NCBI RefSeq assembly: GCF_900141745.1
Contig: NZ_FSRM01000001.1
Coordinates: forward strand, 62,001 to 126,000
Source of the DNA: Paraburkholderia phenazinium
GTDB lineage: Bacteria > Pseudomonadota > Gammaproteobacteria > Burkholderiales > Burkholderiaceae
DNA length: 64,000 nt
Reading direction: 5' to 3'
The position numbers were made by a program, and so were the translations under genes. Numbering within the stretch: the first letter of the stretch is position 1; the number at the start of each line of letters is the position of its first letter. The notes under the pieces were generated by a model. It did not search any database, had not been told where the DNA came from, and was given only the letters and a program-made list of their open reading frames with translations. Of this stretch, positions 39,218-48,467 are shown piece by piece.

Positions 39218-40054
39218 TCAGTCGTGATACAGCGCTGAGCGCCCGCCATCTACCGTGATACAGCTCGCGTTGATGAACGGTGCCTCGTCCGAGGCGAGAA
39301 ACACTGCCGTCATCGCGACTTCTTCCGGGCGGCCGATTCGCTTCATCGGCTGCAGATCGAGCGTCGCCTGCTGCGCGGCCGCCGGGTCCGGCTGACCGTT
39401 CCACCAGTCATGCGTCAACTGCGTTTCAATGTAGCCCGGTGCGATTGCGTTGACGCGCACATTGCGCGGCGCGTATTCGATACCGAGGGCCCGGGTCAAT
39501 CCAATCACACCGTGCTTCGCAACCGGGTACGGGAAGCAGCCCGGGATGATCTTGAACGCATGTGTCGAAGCGATGTTCACGATGCTGCCCGCACCACGTT
39601 CCACCATTCCCGGCAACACCGCGCGGCAACCGTTCCAGACGCCGTCGAGATCCACCGCGAAGCAGCGGCGCCAGTCGTCGTCGGTCATCGTCAGCGGGTC
39701 GCAGAACACGTTGATGCCGGCGTTGTTGACCAGCACATCGACCGCGCCGAAGGTGCTTTCCGCTTCGTGCACGGCGTGCTGCACCGAGGCGGATTGCGTC
39801 ACGTCGGTCTGCACCGCGAGTACTCTGGCGCCGCTTGCTGCAGGGCCACGCGCTGCACTCGCGCCATTCGCACTGCCGGCGCCACTTGCCTTGCACGCCG
39901 CCTCGATGTCGCGCGCGGTGCGCTGCGCGGTTTCAACATCCAGTTCCGCCAGCACGACCGCCGCACCTTCGCGCGCAAACGCCAGCGCGATGGCTGCGCC
40001 GATGCCGCGACCGGCACCGGTAATCAACGCGACCTTGTTGGCGAGCCGGTTCAT
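39218..40054 (-). CDS. SDR-family oxidoreductase with an Ala/Gly-rich insertion
   Basis: A 278-aa short-chain dehydrogenase: ITGAGRGIGAAIALAFARE, VNNAGINVF, the catalytic region IVNIASTHAFKII and CFPYPVAKHGVIGLTRA (YxxxK), ending ITVDGGRSALYHD. Residues ~53-76 (CKASGAGSANGASAARGPA) are an insertion between the second beta strand and the DVTQ segment, unusual for the family. Its start overlaps the end of the aldolase gene, so it belongs to the dgoK-dgoA operon. Substrate probably a sugar or sugar acid; not determined. Confidence 0.83.
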   Translation of the reverse strand: MNRLANKVALITGAGRGIGAAIALAFAREGAAVVLAELDVETAQRTARDIEAACKASGAGSANGASAARGPAASGARVLAVQTDVTQSASVQHAVHEAESTFGAVDVLVNNAGINVFCDPLTMTDDDWRRCFAVDLDGVWNGCRAVLPGMVERGAGSIVNIASTHAFKIIPGCFPYPVAKHGVIGLTRALGIEYAPRNVRVNAIAPGYIETQLTHDWWNGQPDPAAAQQATLDLQPMKRIGRPEEVAMTAVFLASDEAPFINASCITVDGGRSALYHD

Positions 40055-40731
40055 TTCTTTGCACTCGCCCGTGCGATTCGCAAGCCGTTGATATAGGCCC
40101 GCGCATGCGACGCCGTCGCCGCCACATTCTGGCCCGGCTTGTAAAGCGCAGAACCGAGCCCGAAACCATTCGCGCCTGCGGTCAGGAACGGCCCCATGTT
40201 GTCCGGCGTAATGCCGCCGACTGGCACCAGCGGCACCTCGGCGGCGATCACCGCGCGCCAGGCTTTCACGACCTGGCAGCCAAGCTGTTCAGCCGGGAAC
40301 ATCTTCAGCACATCTGCCCCGTTCTTCAGCGCGAGGAACGCTTCGTTCGGCGTAGCGACGCCCGGGGCACACGCGAGGCCACGCGCCTTCGCTGCCGCCA
40401 CCACCTCGGCGTCGCTATGCGGCATCACGATCAGTTCGCCACCGGCCAACAGCACATCGTGGACGAAGCTCGCATGCAGGACGGTGCCCGCGCCGACGAT
40501 CGCATCGGCCGGCAATGCCTTGCGGATCGCGGCAATGCTGTCGAACGGCTGCGGTGAATTCAGCGGCACTTCGACGATCCGAAACCCCGCCTCATACAGC
40601 GCCTGAGCATGCTCGGCGGCGTCAGCCGGCGTGACGCCGCGCAGGATGGCGATAAGCGGACACGCTTCGAATGCCGCCATCAGACCGGCATGCGGCAGAT
40701 ACGGAGCGGGTAGGTTGATATGAGGTTGCAT
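40051..40731 (-). CDS. dgoA: 2-dehydro-3-deoxy-6-phosphogalactonate aldolase
   Basis: A 226-aa class I aldolase of the KDPG/KDPGal family, splitting KDPGal to pyruvate and glyceraldehyde-3-phosphate. Start MQPHINLPAPYLPH at ATG 40731. Visible: CPLIAILRGVTPADAAEHAQ, the catalytic-Glu region FRIVEVPLNSPQPF, GAGTVLHASFV, the Schiff-base Lys region GADVLKMFPAEQLG and VPVGGITPDNM. Encoded 44 bp after the kinase that makes its substrate. Confidence 0.94.
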   Translation of the reverse strand: MQPHINLPAPYLPHAGLMAAFEACPLIAILRGVTPADAAEHAQALYEAGFRIVEVPLNSPQPFDSIAAIRKALPADAIVGAGTVLHASFVHDVLLAGGELIVMPHSDAEVVAAAKARGLACAPGVATPNEAFLALKNGADVLKMFPAEQLGCQVVKAWRAVIAAEVPLVPVGGITPDNMGPFLTAGANGFGLGSALYKPGQNVAATASHARAYINGLRIARASAKK

Positions 40732-40775
40732 GTCGATTCCTTGTCTATGTCGTGCGCGGCCGCTTAACCTTCTGA

Positions 40776-41903
40776 CTAACCGCCGACGGCGCGTGCGGCC
40801 TGTGCAGCACCGGACGCCGGCGCGACAAGCCCGGCCTGCGTCGCGATGCGCCACAGACCGCGTTCGGTGGCTTGCCGGGCCAGTTCCGCCTCGGTACAAC
40901 CGAATTGGGTCAGCGCGAGCTGATAACGCCCGCACAGCGCCTCATTGCCGATCAGGCGCAGCGCGTGCCCGTCGAGCTTGCTTTGATGTTGCACGAGGAC
41001 CGCGTCGAGGCCGGCAAGCTCATGGCCGATCAGCAGACCTGACAGATAGTCGGGCTGCTGCTGGCCCGCGAGTTGCCCGGTCAGGCCGAGCGTGCGCGTG
41101 CTGAATATCGTGGCGAGCACCCCAGCCTGCCCTTTCAGGCGTGCGTTGTTCACGCCGCGCAGAAATGCCTCGGTGTCCATACGATCGGGCGTCACCATGG
41201 TGCGGCCGAGAATCGTGTGCTCCCGCAGGGCTGCGAAGACTTCGCCGGTCATGAAAGTATGAAAGCGCTCGATGCGGCTGCCACGCACCACCACCCATTT
41301 CGCGTGCGTGCCGGGCAGGCCGATCAGTTCGTGCTGTCCATCGGTTGCGGCTGCGGGGCTATCGCCGAGCGCGCCGAAAATTTGCGTTTCTTCGCCACGC
41401 ATGACGTTCGGCAGTTCGCCGCGCTCAAGCACGCCTGGCACGATATGCAGCGTCACGCCCCGTGCCGTTTGCACACGGACGATGCCATCGACCAGCGCAT
41501 CGGCGCTCGCCGGCGCATCCACATAGGGTGCTTCGAGCCAGCCTTGCGCACTGCCGACCATACCGGCTGCGATCACCGGGACATTGGGTGCACGCTCCAG
41601 CCAGGCGCCGCAAGCGGACTCGAAGGCCGCATCGAAGCCGCCATCAGCCGCCGGACGCGGCAGATTCATGATGCCCGCGGTCGACTCGCGCGTGTCCAGC
41701 ACGTTACCGGCGGCGTCGAACAGATAGGCGCGCAACGATGTCGTGCCCCAGTCGAGCGCGACCAACGCGGCCTGATCGAGGCTGACGGCCTGCGTTTGCG
41801 CGGTTGCTGCGCCACTCGCGTCGAGCGCGGCGTCCGTCAAGCTGGCGGCCTCTACAGCGCCTGCGAGTTGAGCGGCCGGCATGGGGGAACCCGCTTGCGT
41901 CAT
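40776..41903 (-). CDS. dgoK: 2-dehydro-3-deoxygalactonokinase
   Basis: A 375-aa kinase phosphorylating 2-keto-3-deoxygalactonate at C6. Start at ATG 41903, overlapping the IclR stop by four bases. A ~45-residue Ala-rich lead precedes the ASKHA-type phosphate loop ALDWGTTSLRAYLFD. Further DgoK signatures: PVIAAGMVGSAQGWLEAPYV, HIVPGVLERGELPNVMRGEE, LPGTHAKWVVV, FMTGEVFAALREHTILG. Provides the substrate for DgoA. Confidence 0.94.
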   Translation of the reverse strand: MTQAGSPMPAAQLAGAVEAASLTDAALDASGAATAQTQAVSLDQAALVALDWGTTSLRAYLFDAAGNVLDTRESTAGIMNLPRPAADGGFDAAFESACGAWLERAPNVPVIAAGMVGSAQGWLEAPYVDAPASADALVDGIVRVQTARGVTLHIVPGVLERGELPNVMRGEETQIFGALGDSPAAATDGQHELIGLPGTHAKWVVVRGSRIERFHTFMTGEVFAALREHTILGRTMVTPDRMDTEAFLRGVNNARLKGQAGVLATIFSTRTLGLTGQLAGQQQPDYLSGLLIGHELAGLDAVLVQHQSKLDGHALRLIGNEALCGRYQLALTQFGCTEAELARQATERGLWRIATQAGLVAPASGAAQAARAVGG

Positions 41904-42847
41904 CGTTTGATCCTGCGCGTCGCCGGCTGCGGCACACGCCAGCCGAGTTCTTCCGAGATGGCGCGTGCTTCGCGCTGCACGACTGGAATCAGTTCGTCCA
42001 TCCGTTCGAGCGACATATAGGGAATCGTGCTCGCCACCGACAGCGCCGCGACGATCGAACCCGACGCATCGCGCACGGGCGCGGCGACGCATCGAATCGA
42101 CGCCTCGTTCTCCTCGAGGTCGAACGTATAGCCGCCGGCCGAGTAGTTCGTCATGCGTTGCATGAAGGTCGGCATGTCGGGGCGGTTATCGGGTTTGAAG
42201 CTGACGCCAGCGAGCGCACGACGCGAGGCGTCGAATAGCGACTGCCAGGAATCGGGCGTGAGATCTAGCATCATCGCCTTGCCGATGCCAGTGGAGGCCA
42301 GTGGCATGCGGTGCCCCACGCGCGAGCGCATTTCCAGACCGCGCGTGCCGGGGATCTTGTCGATGTAGAGCACGTCGTCGCCATCGCGCACGCCGAGGTG
42401 GATCGTATCGAGCGTCTGTTCGGCGAGCGATTCGAGATGTTGCCGGGCCACGGTGGTGAGCGGCATCTGTTCGAGCGCGATGGTGCCGAGTTCGATCAGC
42501 TTCGGGCCGAGCAGATAGCCGCCTTGCACCTGACGCAGATAGCGCGCCTGGACGAGGCTGCTGACGAGCCGGTGCGTCGTGCTGCGGGTCGTGCCGAGCG
42601 CGGCGCCGAAGGTACGCAGATCGCGTACACCCGCGGCAGCAGCTTCGAGAATCGCGAGACCGCGCAACAGGGTCTGCGTGCCGGCTTGCTGCGGCGTGAT
42701 GTCGAGCAGCGTGCTGGGCAGCGCGATTCCGTCGGCGGGGGCATGTGAGCCGGGCGCACCGTTGGGCGTGCGGGGACGCGATTGCGGCAGGGCTTCGGAG
42801 TCGGCGTCGTGGTCGGCTGCGGCGTGGGTGGACATCGCTTTGTTCAT
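41900..42847 (-). CDS. IclR-family transcriptional regulator of the sugar cluster
   Basis: A 315-aa regulator. A disordered ~60-residue lead is followed by a winged helix (~63-120, TLLRGLAILEAAAAG then TTRSTTHRLVSSLVQARYLR) and the IclR effector domain (~140-300, IPGTRGLEMRSRVGHRMPLA, TGIGKAMML, and CVAAPVRDASGSIVAALSVA). Start at ATG 42847; an ATG at 42835 is also possible. First gene of the leftward operon with dgoK and dgoA. The family usually senses a pathway sugar acid. Confidence 0.9.
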   Translation of the reverse strand: MNKAMSTHAAADHDADSEALPQSRPRTPNGAPGSHAPADGIALPSTLLDITPQQAGTQTLLRGLAILEAAAAGVRDLRTFGAALGTTRSTTHRLVSSLVQARYLRQVQGGYLLGPKLIELGTIALEQMPLTTVARQHLESLAEQTLDTIHLGVRDGDDVLYIDKIPGTRGLEMRSRVGHRMPLASTGIGKAMMLDLTPDSWQSLFDASRRALAGVSFKPDNRPDMPTFMQRMTNYSAGGYTFDLEENEASIRCVAAPVRDASGSIVAALSVASTIPYMSLERMDELIPVVQREARAISEELGWRVPQPATRRIKR

Positions 42848-43180
42848 GGCGATTGGGCGACTGGTTGGGGTGTTAGCGCGCGGGACCGGCGTGGCGGCCA
42901 GAGAAACGGGACGGCGCGCTATATGCGCGCGATTGCTGCCTGACGGTGAGGGGCATGGCTGTTGTCTCCGATCGTATGGTCCAGCCGGCCGCGCTTGCTG
43001 GGTGCGCGGAGGTTCTGGACTCTTTTTGCCTTGCAGGCGGCTCTAATTCGCGCTCGGCGCGTAGGCTTATTAGCCGTGCTCTGCAGGCTTGGTGCTTCGG
43101 ATTGTAGGGCGGTTTTATTCAAATCTCCAATATGTGAGTGTTGTATTCATATAATGGGATTTGGCCGCTGGGCGCGGGTT
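42848..43180. other. upstream region of the IclR gene
   Basis: No gene is supported here. On the minus strand TTGGAG and TACAAT about 18 bp apart (within 43100-43130) make a plausible promoter for the regulator-dgoK-dgoA transcript with a ~250-nt leader. The rest shows no clear structure. Confidence 0.35.
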
Positions 43181-43933
43181 TTGGGGGGTTTGCCTGCGGC
43201 GCCTTGGTTTGGTTTGTTGTTCTTGTGGTGTTGGCCTTTCCTTGCTTTCTTATCGGTTTGCTTGCGTTGCCCCTGTGCGGGGCGGCACCTACTTTTCTTT
43301 GCCGCCGCAAAGAAAAGTAGGCAAAAGAAAGCGGGCTCACACCGCCAGCCTGTAGGTGTGCACCACTGGCATGAAGCCGGAGTGGTACGCGCACGAAATC
43401 GTCCCTCGCGCACTCACCCCTCGTGACAAAGGACTCATCCATCCCGCCCGCACACTACGTGCGCGGCGGATCGGTCAGCAAGGGGAGACGGTGAGTATGG
43501 CGCGCAGAACATGCCGAGCGAACTCGGCCGGCCGTACGTTCAATTACACGATCGCAAAAGCGGAGCTCGGCAGTCCACCGAATAGGCCGACACTCAGTAA
43601 AGTTAGAATTCCTGCAGAGTTTGCAGAAGGGGGGTTATGCCCGACGGCGGGGCGCGAAGCGCAACGCTGGAACGGATGAGCGCTGTGTCACTGACGGGTG
43701 TGGAGCGAGAGCGCAATGCGTGCGCGGACCACTCCGGCTTCATGCCAGTGGTGGACACCTACAGGCTGGCGGTGTGAGCCCGCTTTCTTTTGCCTACTTT
43801 TCTTTGCGGCGGCAAAGAAAAGTAGGTGCCGCCCCGCACAGGGGCATCGCTAATAAACCACTAAGAACGCAAGGAAAGGCCAACACCGCAAGAACAACAA
43901 CCCAACCCAAGCCGCCGCAGGCCCCCACCTTCA
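43181..43933. repeat. large inverted repeat, arms of about 205 bp
   Basis: The core arms 43268-43386 and 43728-43846 (119 bp each) are inverted copies with one clear difference. Weaker matching extends outward to about 43181 and 43933. Each arm holds a perfect internal hairpin, for example CTACTTTTCTTTGC with GCAAAGAAAAGTAG (43289-43320). The ~340-bp centre has no supported gene. The right arm abuts the last bases of mtgA. Probably a multi-copy, non-autonomous chromosomal repeat of this genus. Confidence 0.85.
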
Positions 43934-44662
43934 TTCTGGCAATTCAGCCGCCCCCATCCGATGAGCAATCACCCCCGCCCTCTGCGCGAGATACGGCGAA
44001 CTCCGATGCTCATCAAAATATTTAGGCCTCGGCAGCATCACCGCCAGCCGCGCCGACTGCCACGCGGTGAGCTTAGCCGCCGAAGTCTTATAGTAATAGT
44101 TCGCGGCAGCCTGAGCCCCATAAACCCCATTCCCCCACTCGACCGAGTTGAGGTAAATCTCGTAGATCCGCTCCTTGTCCATCAAAGTCTCGAGCATCCA
44201 CGTGATGATCAGCTCCTGCCCCTTACGGATATAACTCTTCTGCCGCGATAGAAACAGATTGCGCGCCAGTTGCTGCGAAATCGTAGAACCGCCCGCCACG
44301 ATCTTGCCGCGCGCCTTGTTCTTTTCCCACGCCTGCAGAATCGCGTCGGTCTCGTAGCCGTTGTTGTTCACGAAGTTCGCGTCCTCGGACGCAATGATCG
44401 CGCGCTTGAGATTGCGCGAGATCTGATCGTATGGCACCCATGTATGCTGGATCGACAGGTCGGGGCGGTCCTGCGAGAGCGTCCACGCGTCCGAGCGCAT
44501 GAATGCCGTCGACTGCGGATTGACGTAGTTCCAGACGCCAATCTGCACGAAGTAGAACAGTTGCGTCGCTATCCAGGCAATCGCGACCACCGCGCCAACG
44601 TAAAGAGTCCAGCGGGTCGGTCCCGGCCTGCCTGATCCCCTCGTTCGCGCCATCATCGTCAC
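43931..44662 (-). CDS. mtgA: monofunctional biosynthetic peptidoglycan transglycosylase
   Basis: A 243-aa inner-membrane glycosyltransferase (GT51) that polymerises lipid II. One membrane helix (~19-42, [20 protein letters not shown]). Catalytic motifs: [20 protein letters not shown] with the essential Glu, [28 protein letters not shown] and [14 protein letters not shown]. Start placed at the GTG overlapping the aroE stop (GTGA, 44662); ATGs at 44656 and 44653 are alternatives. Encoded after aroE. Confidence 0.94.
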   Translation of the reverse strand: MTMMARTRGSGRPGPTRWTLYVGAVVAIAWIATQLFYFVQIGVWNYVNPQSTAFMRSDAWTLSQDRPDLSIQHTWVPYDQISRNLKRAIIASEDANFVNNNGYETDAILQAWEKNKARGKIVAGGSTISQQLARNLFLSRQKSYIRKGQELIITWMLETLMDKERIYEIYLNSVEWGNGVYGAQAAANYYYKTSAAKLTAWQSARLAVMLPRPKYFDEHRSSPYLAQRAGVIAHRMGAAELPE

Positions 44663-45609
44663 GCTGCGCCCGGTGCAGACAACATCTGACGCAATTGCAC
44701 CAGCACCGGCGCGCCGTCAGGACGCACGCCACGCCAGATATAAAACGACTCGGCGGCCTGCTCGACCAGCATGCCCAAGCCGTCCGCCGCTCGCGCGCCC
44801 AGCGTTTGCGCATGCTGCATGAACACGGTCGGCTGCGCGCCGTACATCATGTCGTAGGCAAGCGTGCCGCTGCCGAATGCGCCGTCGTCGAACTCGGGCA
44901 ACGCGGCATCCAGACTGCCGGCGGTTGCATTGATGATGACGTCGTAAGCGCCTGGCTCGATCGCTGTTGCGCTGCCGCCGCTCAAACGGCAACCGGCCGC
45001 CTGCGCCGCCGCGCTGAACTGATCGACCAGCGCACTGGCCTTCCCGGCGGTGCGGTTGACAATGGTCAACGTGTGCGGTGCGCGCTCCAGCATCGGCAGC
45101 ACCACGCCGCGCGCCGCACCGCCTGCGCCCAGCAGCAGGATGCGAGCACCCTTAAGTGGCGTAGCCAGATTCACTTCGATGTCGCGCACAAGCCCAAAGC
45201 CGTCGGTATTGTCGCCGTGGATACCGGCAGCATCGAAGCGCAAGGTATTCACCGCGCCGGCTGCCGCGGCGCGAGGCGACAGCGTCGTCGACAACGCGTG
45301 GGCGTCCAGCTTGAACGGCACCGTGACGTTGAGCCCGCGTCCGCCGGCTTCCATGAAAGCGCGTACGTGCGGCACAAACGCATCGATCGGCGCCAGCAAA
45401 TGGGTGTATTCGATCGGCTCGCCAGTCTGCTCGGCGAAGCGTGCATGAATGAACGGCGACTTGCTGTGGCTAACCGGATTGCCGATTACTGCGTAGCGGT
45501 CGCGCACACCGGATGCCGTTAGTTGTCCAGACGCACTTGAGCTCGCCTGAGCAGCAGCAGCAGCAGCGGCTCCGCCGCCGAAGTTAGCCGCGTTAGCCGT
45601 TTGACTCAT
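44659..45609 (-). CDS. aroE: shikimate dehydrogenase
   Basis: A 316-aa enzyme reducing 3-dehydroshikimate to shikimate with NADPH. A ~35-residue Ala/Ser-rich lead, then [32 protein letters not shown] with the catalytic Lys, ADGxx-type [11 protein letters not shown], the cofactor loop [12 protein letters not shown] and [11 protein letters not shown]. Start ATG overlaps the RNase gene stop by four bases, and the end overlaps mtgA, so all three are coupled. Confidence 0.95.
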   Translation of the reverse strand: MSQTANAANFGGGAAAAAAAQASSSASGQLTASGVRDRYAVIGNPVSHSKSPFIHARFAEQTGEPIEYTHLLAPIDAFVPHVRAFMEAGGRGLNVTVPFKLDAHALSTTLSPRAAAAGAVNTLRFDAAGIHGDNTDGFGLVRDIEVNLATPLKGARILLLGAGGAARGVVLPMLERAPHTLTIVNRTAGKASALVDQFSAAAQAAGCRLSGGSATAIEPGAYDVIINATAGSLDAALPEFDDGAFGSGTLAYDMMYGAQPTVFMQHAQTLGARAADGLGMLVEQAAESFYIWRGVRPDGAPVLVQLRQMLSAPGAA

Positions 45610-47729
45610 TGCCCAGGCTCCGCCACGTGCTGATCGGCGGGCGCCGCCTCACCGTTGTCAGTGCCTGCGCCGCTGTTTTCCGCGGAATCTGCGTCGGCCT
45701 CGCCTTCACCTTGACCCGACGCTTTCGCCGCTGCTTCCGCTTCGCTTTCCGCAGAGTCATCCGCGGCGTCGATGACCTCTTCTTCGCCCTCGTCAGCCTC
45801 TTCCGCTTCCGTACCGCTCGTGACCGTCGGCGCGTCGAGCACGTGCAGCATCCGCACGGACGCTTCGACCGTCAGCTCGTCGATCGACATCACTTCCATC
45901 AACAGGCGTGTACCGCGCGCATGCACCCCGAGCGCCGGCACATGCAACAGCAACGGAATCTCTTCAAGCCGCACGAGGTCGTCCTTCACCACCGATGCCA
46001 CCACCTGCTTCCGGTTCTCCTGCTTCAACCAGCGCAGGCACCAGAAGTACTCCATGCGGCGCTGGTGATCGGCATAGGCCGAATACGTGTCGTCGAAACC
46101 TTGCACGACAGCAAACAGATCGGCGTCCTTCGGCTTGAACGGTGCGGCCAGCTTGGCGGTCACGCCATGTTGCACGCAGGCGAGCAACTGCCATTGATTG
46201 ACCAGGTCCACATAGCGGCGCAGCGGCGACGTGCTCCACGCATACTGCGTCACCCCAAGGCCTTCGTGCGGCGCGGCGGTGGTCTGCATACGCGTGCGCT
46301 TCGGACCCGTCGGCGCGCCGAACGCCCGCTGCGTTCGGTAAATCCCCGGCACGCCGTGGTCATGCAGGAATGCGCCCCATGACGAATTGGCCAGAATCGC
46401 CAGCTCGGCGACGATCGTGTCGAGCGGTGAACCGCGGCGGCGCGGCGTGATCGTGATGTGCTCGCCGTCCACGTAGAAATTGAAGTCGGTATTGCGCTGC
46501 ACTTCGCGACGCAAACCATAGCCCGCGCGCGCCTGCTGGCGCTTCTCGAACAACGCCAGCGCGAACGGCCACAGCACCGCAATGTCTTCCTTATGCGGAT
46601 ATTCGCCGCTACCGGCGGCAAGCGCCTCTTCGGTGACCAGTTCGTCCAGCGTGTTGTGGCGCAGATTGTTCTTCACGAAGACGCGCTCGGCGCGCGTCTC
46701 GCTTGCCACAATTTCCTGCGTCTCGCGATTGACGATCACATACAGCGAGAGCGCCGGCCGCAGGCCGCCCTCAGCCAGCGTGAACGCCTCCACCACGCTG
46801 TCCGGCAGCATCGTGATCTTGTCACCCGGCATATATACCGTCGACAGACGCGTGCGGGCAATGCCATCCACTTCGTCGCCACGCTGGATGCCCAGCGCCG
46901 GCGCCGCGATGTGTACGCCAATGCGCACGCGGCCATCCGCGAGATGCTCGACCGAGAACGCATCGTCGATTTCGGTGGTGGTGACGTCATCGATCGAGAA
47001 CGCCTGTACGTCCGCTGTCGGCAAGTCCTCCGGCACAGCGCCGACCGTCACGGGCGCAAAACCCGTACCGTGCGGGAAGAATTCCGACAGGAAGCGTGCT
47101 TCATGCAATGCGCGCGCCGAGGGAATGCCGCCACATTCGAGCATCAGTCGCGCCTGCGAAATGCCGCGCGCCGCCGCAGCAGCTTCGAGCGCCTTGTATT
47201 CGATGGTGTTCTTGTCAGGCTTGGTCAACAGGCCAAGCGCCTTGCCGGCGAAGACTTCGGGCAGACGGCCGGCCTTCAGCTCTTCTTCGTACCCGGCCTG
47301 CACCAACCCCTGCTGACGTTTGCGTTCGAGCGCGGCCAGCGCCAGCTTGAGCTGCTCTTCCGGCGCGCGTTGATACTGGCCGCGGCCCTTGCGGCGGAAG
47401 TACACCGGTGCGCTGTGCATCCGCAACACCAGCGCCGCCCGCTCCACCGGACCGAACGACGCGCCGAAGTAATCGGCGCCCAGCGTCGCAAACGGGAATT
47501 CATCCTCGGGTGCGCACTCCCACAGGAAATCCAGATCGATCTCCTGCGCGGCCGCGTCGGCCTGCTGGATCAGATCGCCGGCGCTCGGCTTCTCGAATTC
47601 GATCAGCACGTCTTTTGACCGTACCTTCGTGCGCCGTCCGCCCGGCAACTCCACCTGGAATGCATCGCCCTGGCGCGACAGCACGCTGCCCGCCTTGAAA
47701 CTGCCCGATTCCTCGAAGAAAACGTTCAC
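45606..47729 (-). CDS. RNase II-family 3'-5' exoribonuclease
   Basis: A 707-aa member of the RNB family. The catalytic domain (~245-560) shows IDDVTTTEIDDAFSVEHLAD with the metal-binding aspartates, RIGVHIAAPAL, RTRLSTVYMPGDKITMLP, ELAILANSSWGAFLHDHGVP and STSPLRRYVDLVNQWQLLA. An S1-like segment follows. The last ~70 residues are strongly acidic and low-complexity (EAEEADEGEEEVIDAADDSA), probably disordered. It degrades single-stranded RNA. Starts a coupled operon with aroE and mtgA. Confidence 0.92.
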   Translation of the reverse strand: MNVFFEESGSFKAGSVLSRQGDAFQVELPGGRRTKVRSKDVLIEFEKPSAGDLIQQADAAAQEIDLDFLWECAPEDEFPFATLGADYFGASFGPVERAALVLRMHSAPVYFRRKGRGQYQRAPEEQLKLALAALERKRQQGLVQAGYEEELKAGRLPEVFAGKALGLLTKPDKNTIEYKALEAAAAARGISQARLMLECGGIPSARALHEARFLSEFFPHGTGFAPVTVGAVPEDLPTADVQAFSIDDVTTTEIDDAFSVEHLADGRVRIGVHIAAPALGIQRGDEVDGIARTRLSTVYMPGDKITMLPDSVVEAFTLAEGGLRPALSLYVIVNRETQEIVASETRAERVFVKNNLRHNTLDELVTEEALAAGSGEYPHKEDIAVLWPFALALFEKRQQARAGYGLRREVQRNTDFNFYVDGEHITITPRRRGSPLDTIVAELAILANSSWGAFLHDHGVPGIYRTQRAFGAPTGPKRTRMQTTAAPHEGLGVTQYAWSTSPLRRYVDLVNQWQLLACVQHGVTAKLAAPFKPKDADLFAVVQGFDDTYSAYADHQRRMEYFWCLRWLKQENRKQVVASVVKDDLVRLEEIPLLLHVPALGVHARGTRLLMEVMSIDELTVEASVRMLHVLDAPTVTSGTEAEEADEGEEEVIDAADDSAESEAEAAAKASGQGEGEADADSAENSGAGTDNGEAAPADQHVAEPGQ

Positions 47730-47867
47730 TCAATACTCTCGTTCTGACTTGCATCTGCCGCAGCGCCTGGCGGTTGAATCCGGCCTGCGCGTCGGCAACG
47801 TGTTCGTGGTGGTAGATCCGCCGCGCTCGTGTTGGGCGCCGGCGGCATGAATCAATGCATTACCGGA

Positions 47868-48467
47868 TCAGGCCGCCGCGCGTGGCGCCGGCGGTTCCAG
47901 ATCCTCTGCGTCGCAAAAGGCCAGCACGTCGTCGACGTACTGCTCGAATTCACTGATTGCGTGGTCGCTGCCTTCGATCAGCGTCGTGCGTGCGCCCGGA
48001 TAGTGGGCGAGCATCTCACGGTAATCGAGTACTTCGTCACCGGTCGCTGCAATCAAATAATAGCGTTCGGGCCGCGTGATGGCGGTGACACCCAGTGCCC
48101 GCAGTTCGTCCAGATGATGCGGTTCGACGACGATGCTGCCGCCACCATGCCACAGCGGCTGCTCGCCGAGATACTGGCTGAGATCGCGCTGCGGCACGAC
48201 CGCCGGATTCAGCAGGACCGCTGGCCAGCCGTGTTTTTCGGCCAGATGCGTGGCGAAATAACCGCCGAGCGAACTGCCGATCACGGTCACCGGCGTTGCT
48301 GCCCTGGCGGCCAGCGATTCAGCCAGCGCGATGGTTTCGAGCGGCGATACCGGCAACATCGGGCAGCACCATTCCGCCGAGCGGCCGAGTTCGGCCAGAC
48401 GCGTCGCCATCACGCGTGCCTTGAACGAATTCGGCGACGAGCGGAAGCCGTGCAGATAGAGGATCAC
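47868..48467 (-). CDS. YqiA/YcfP-type alpha/beta-hydrolase esterase
   Basis: A 199-aa hydrolase. MILYLHGFRSSPNSFKA carries the oxyanion region, VIGSSLGGYFATHLAE the nucleophile elbow (GxSxGG), GDEVLDYREM the likely catalytic Asp and EGSDHAISEF the catalytic His. Members are small carboxyl- or thioesterases of uncertain cellular role. It overlaps the mpl gene by four bases, so it is translated with mpl. Confidence 0.88.
   Translation of the reverse strand: MILYLHGFRSSPNSFKARVMATRLAELGRSAEWCCPMLPVSPLETIALAESLAARAATPVTVIGSSLGGYFATHLAEKHGWPAVLLNPAVVPQRDLSQYLGEQPLWHGGGSIVVEPHHLDELRALGVTAITRPERYYLIAATGDEVLDYREMLAHYPGARTTLIEGSDHAISEFEQYVDDVLAFCDAEDLEPPAPRAAA

Noticed and set aside
43356..44025. Open frames of 107 and 134 codons in and beside the large inverted repeat
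   Set aside because: They run across the repeat arms or into antisense of mtgA, have no ribosome site or family resemblance, and odd composition.
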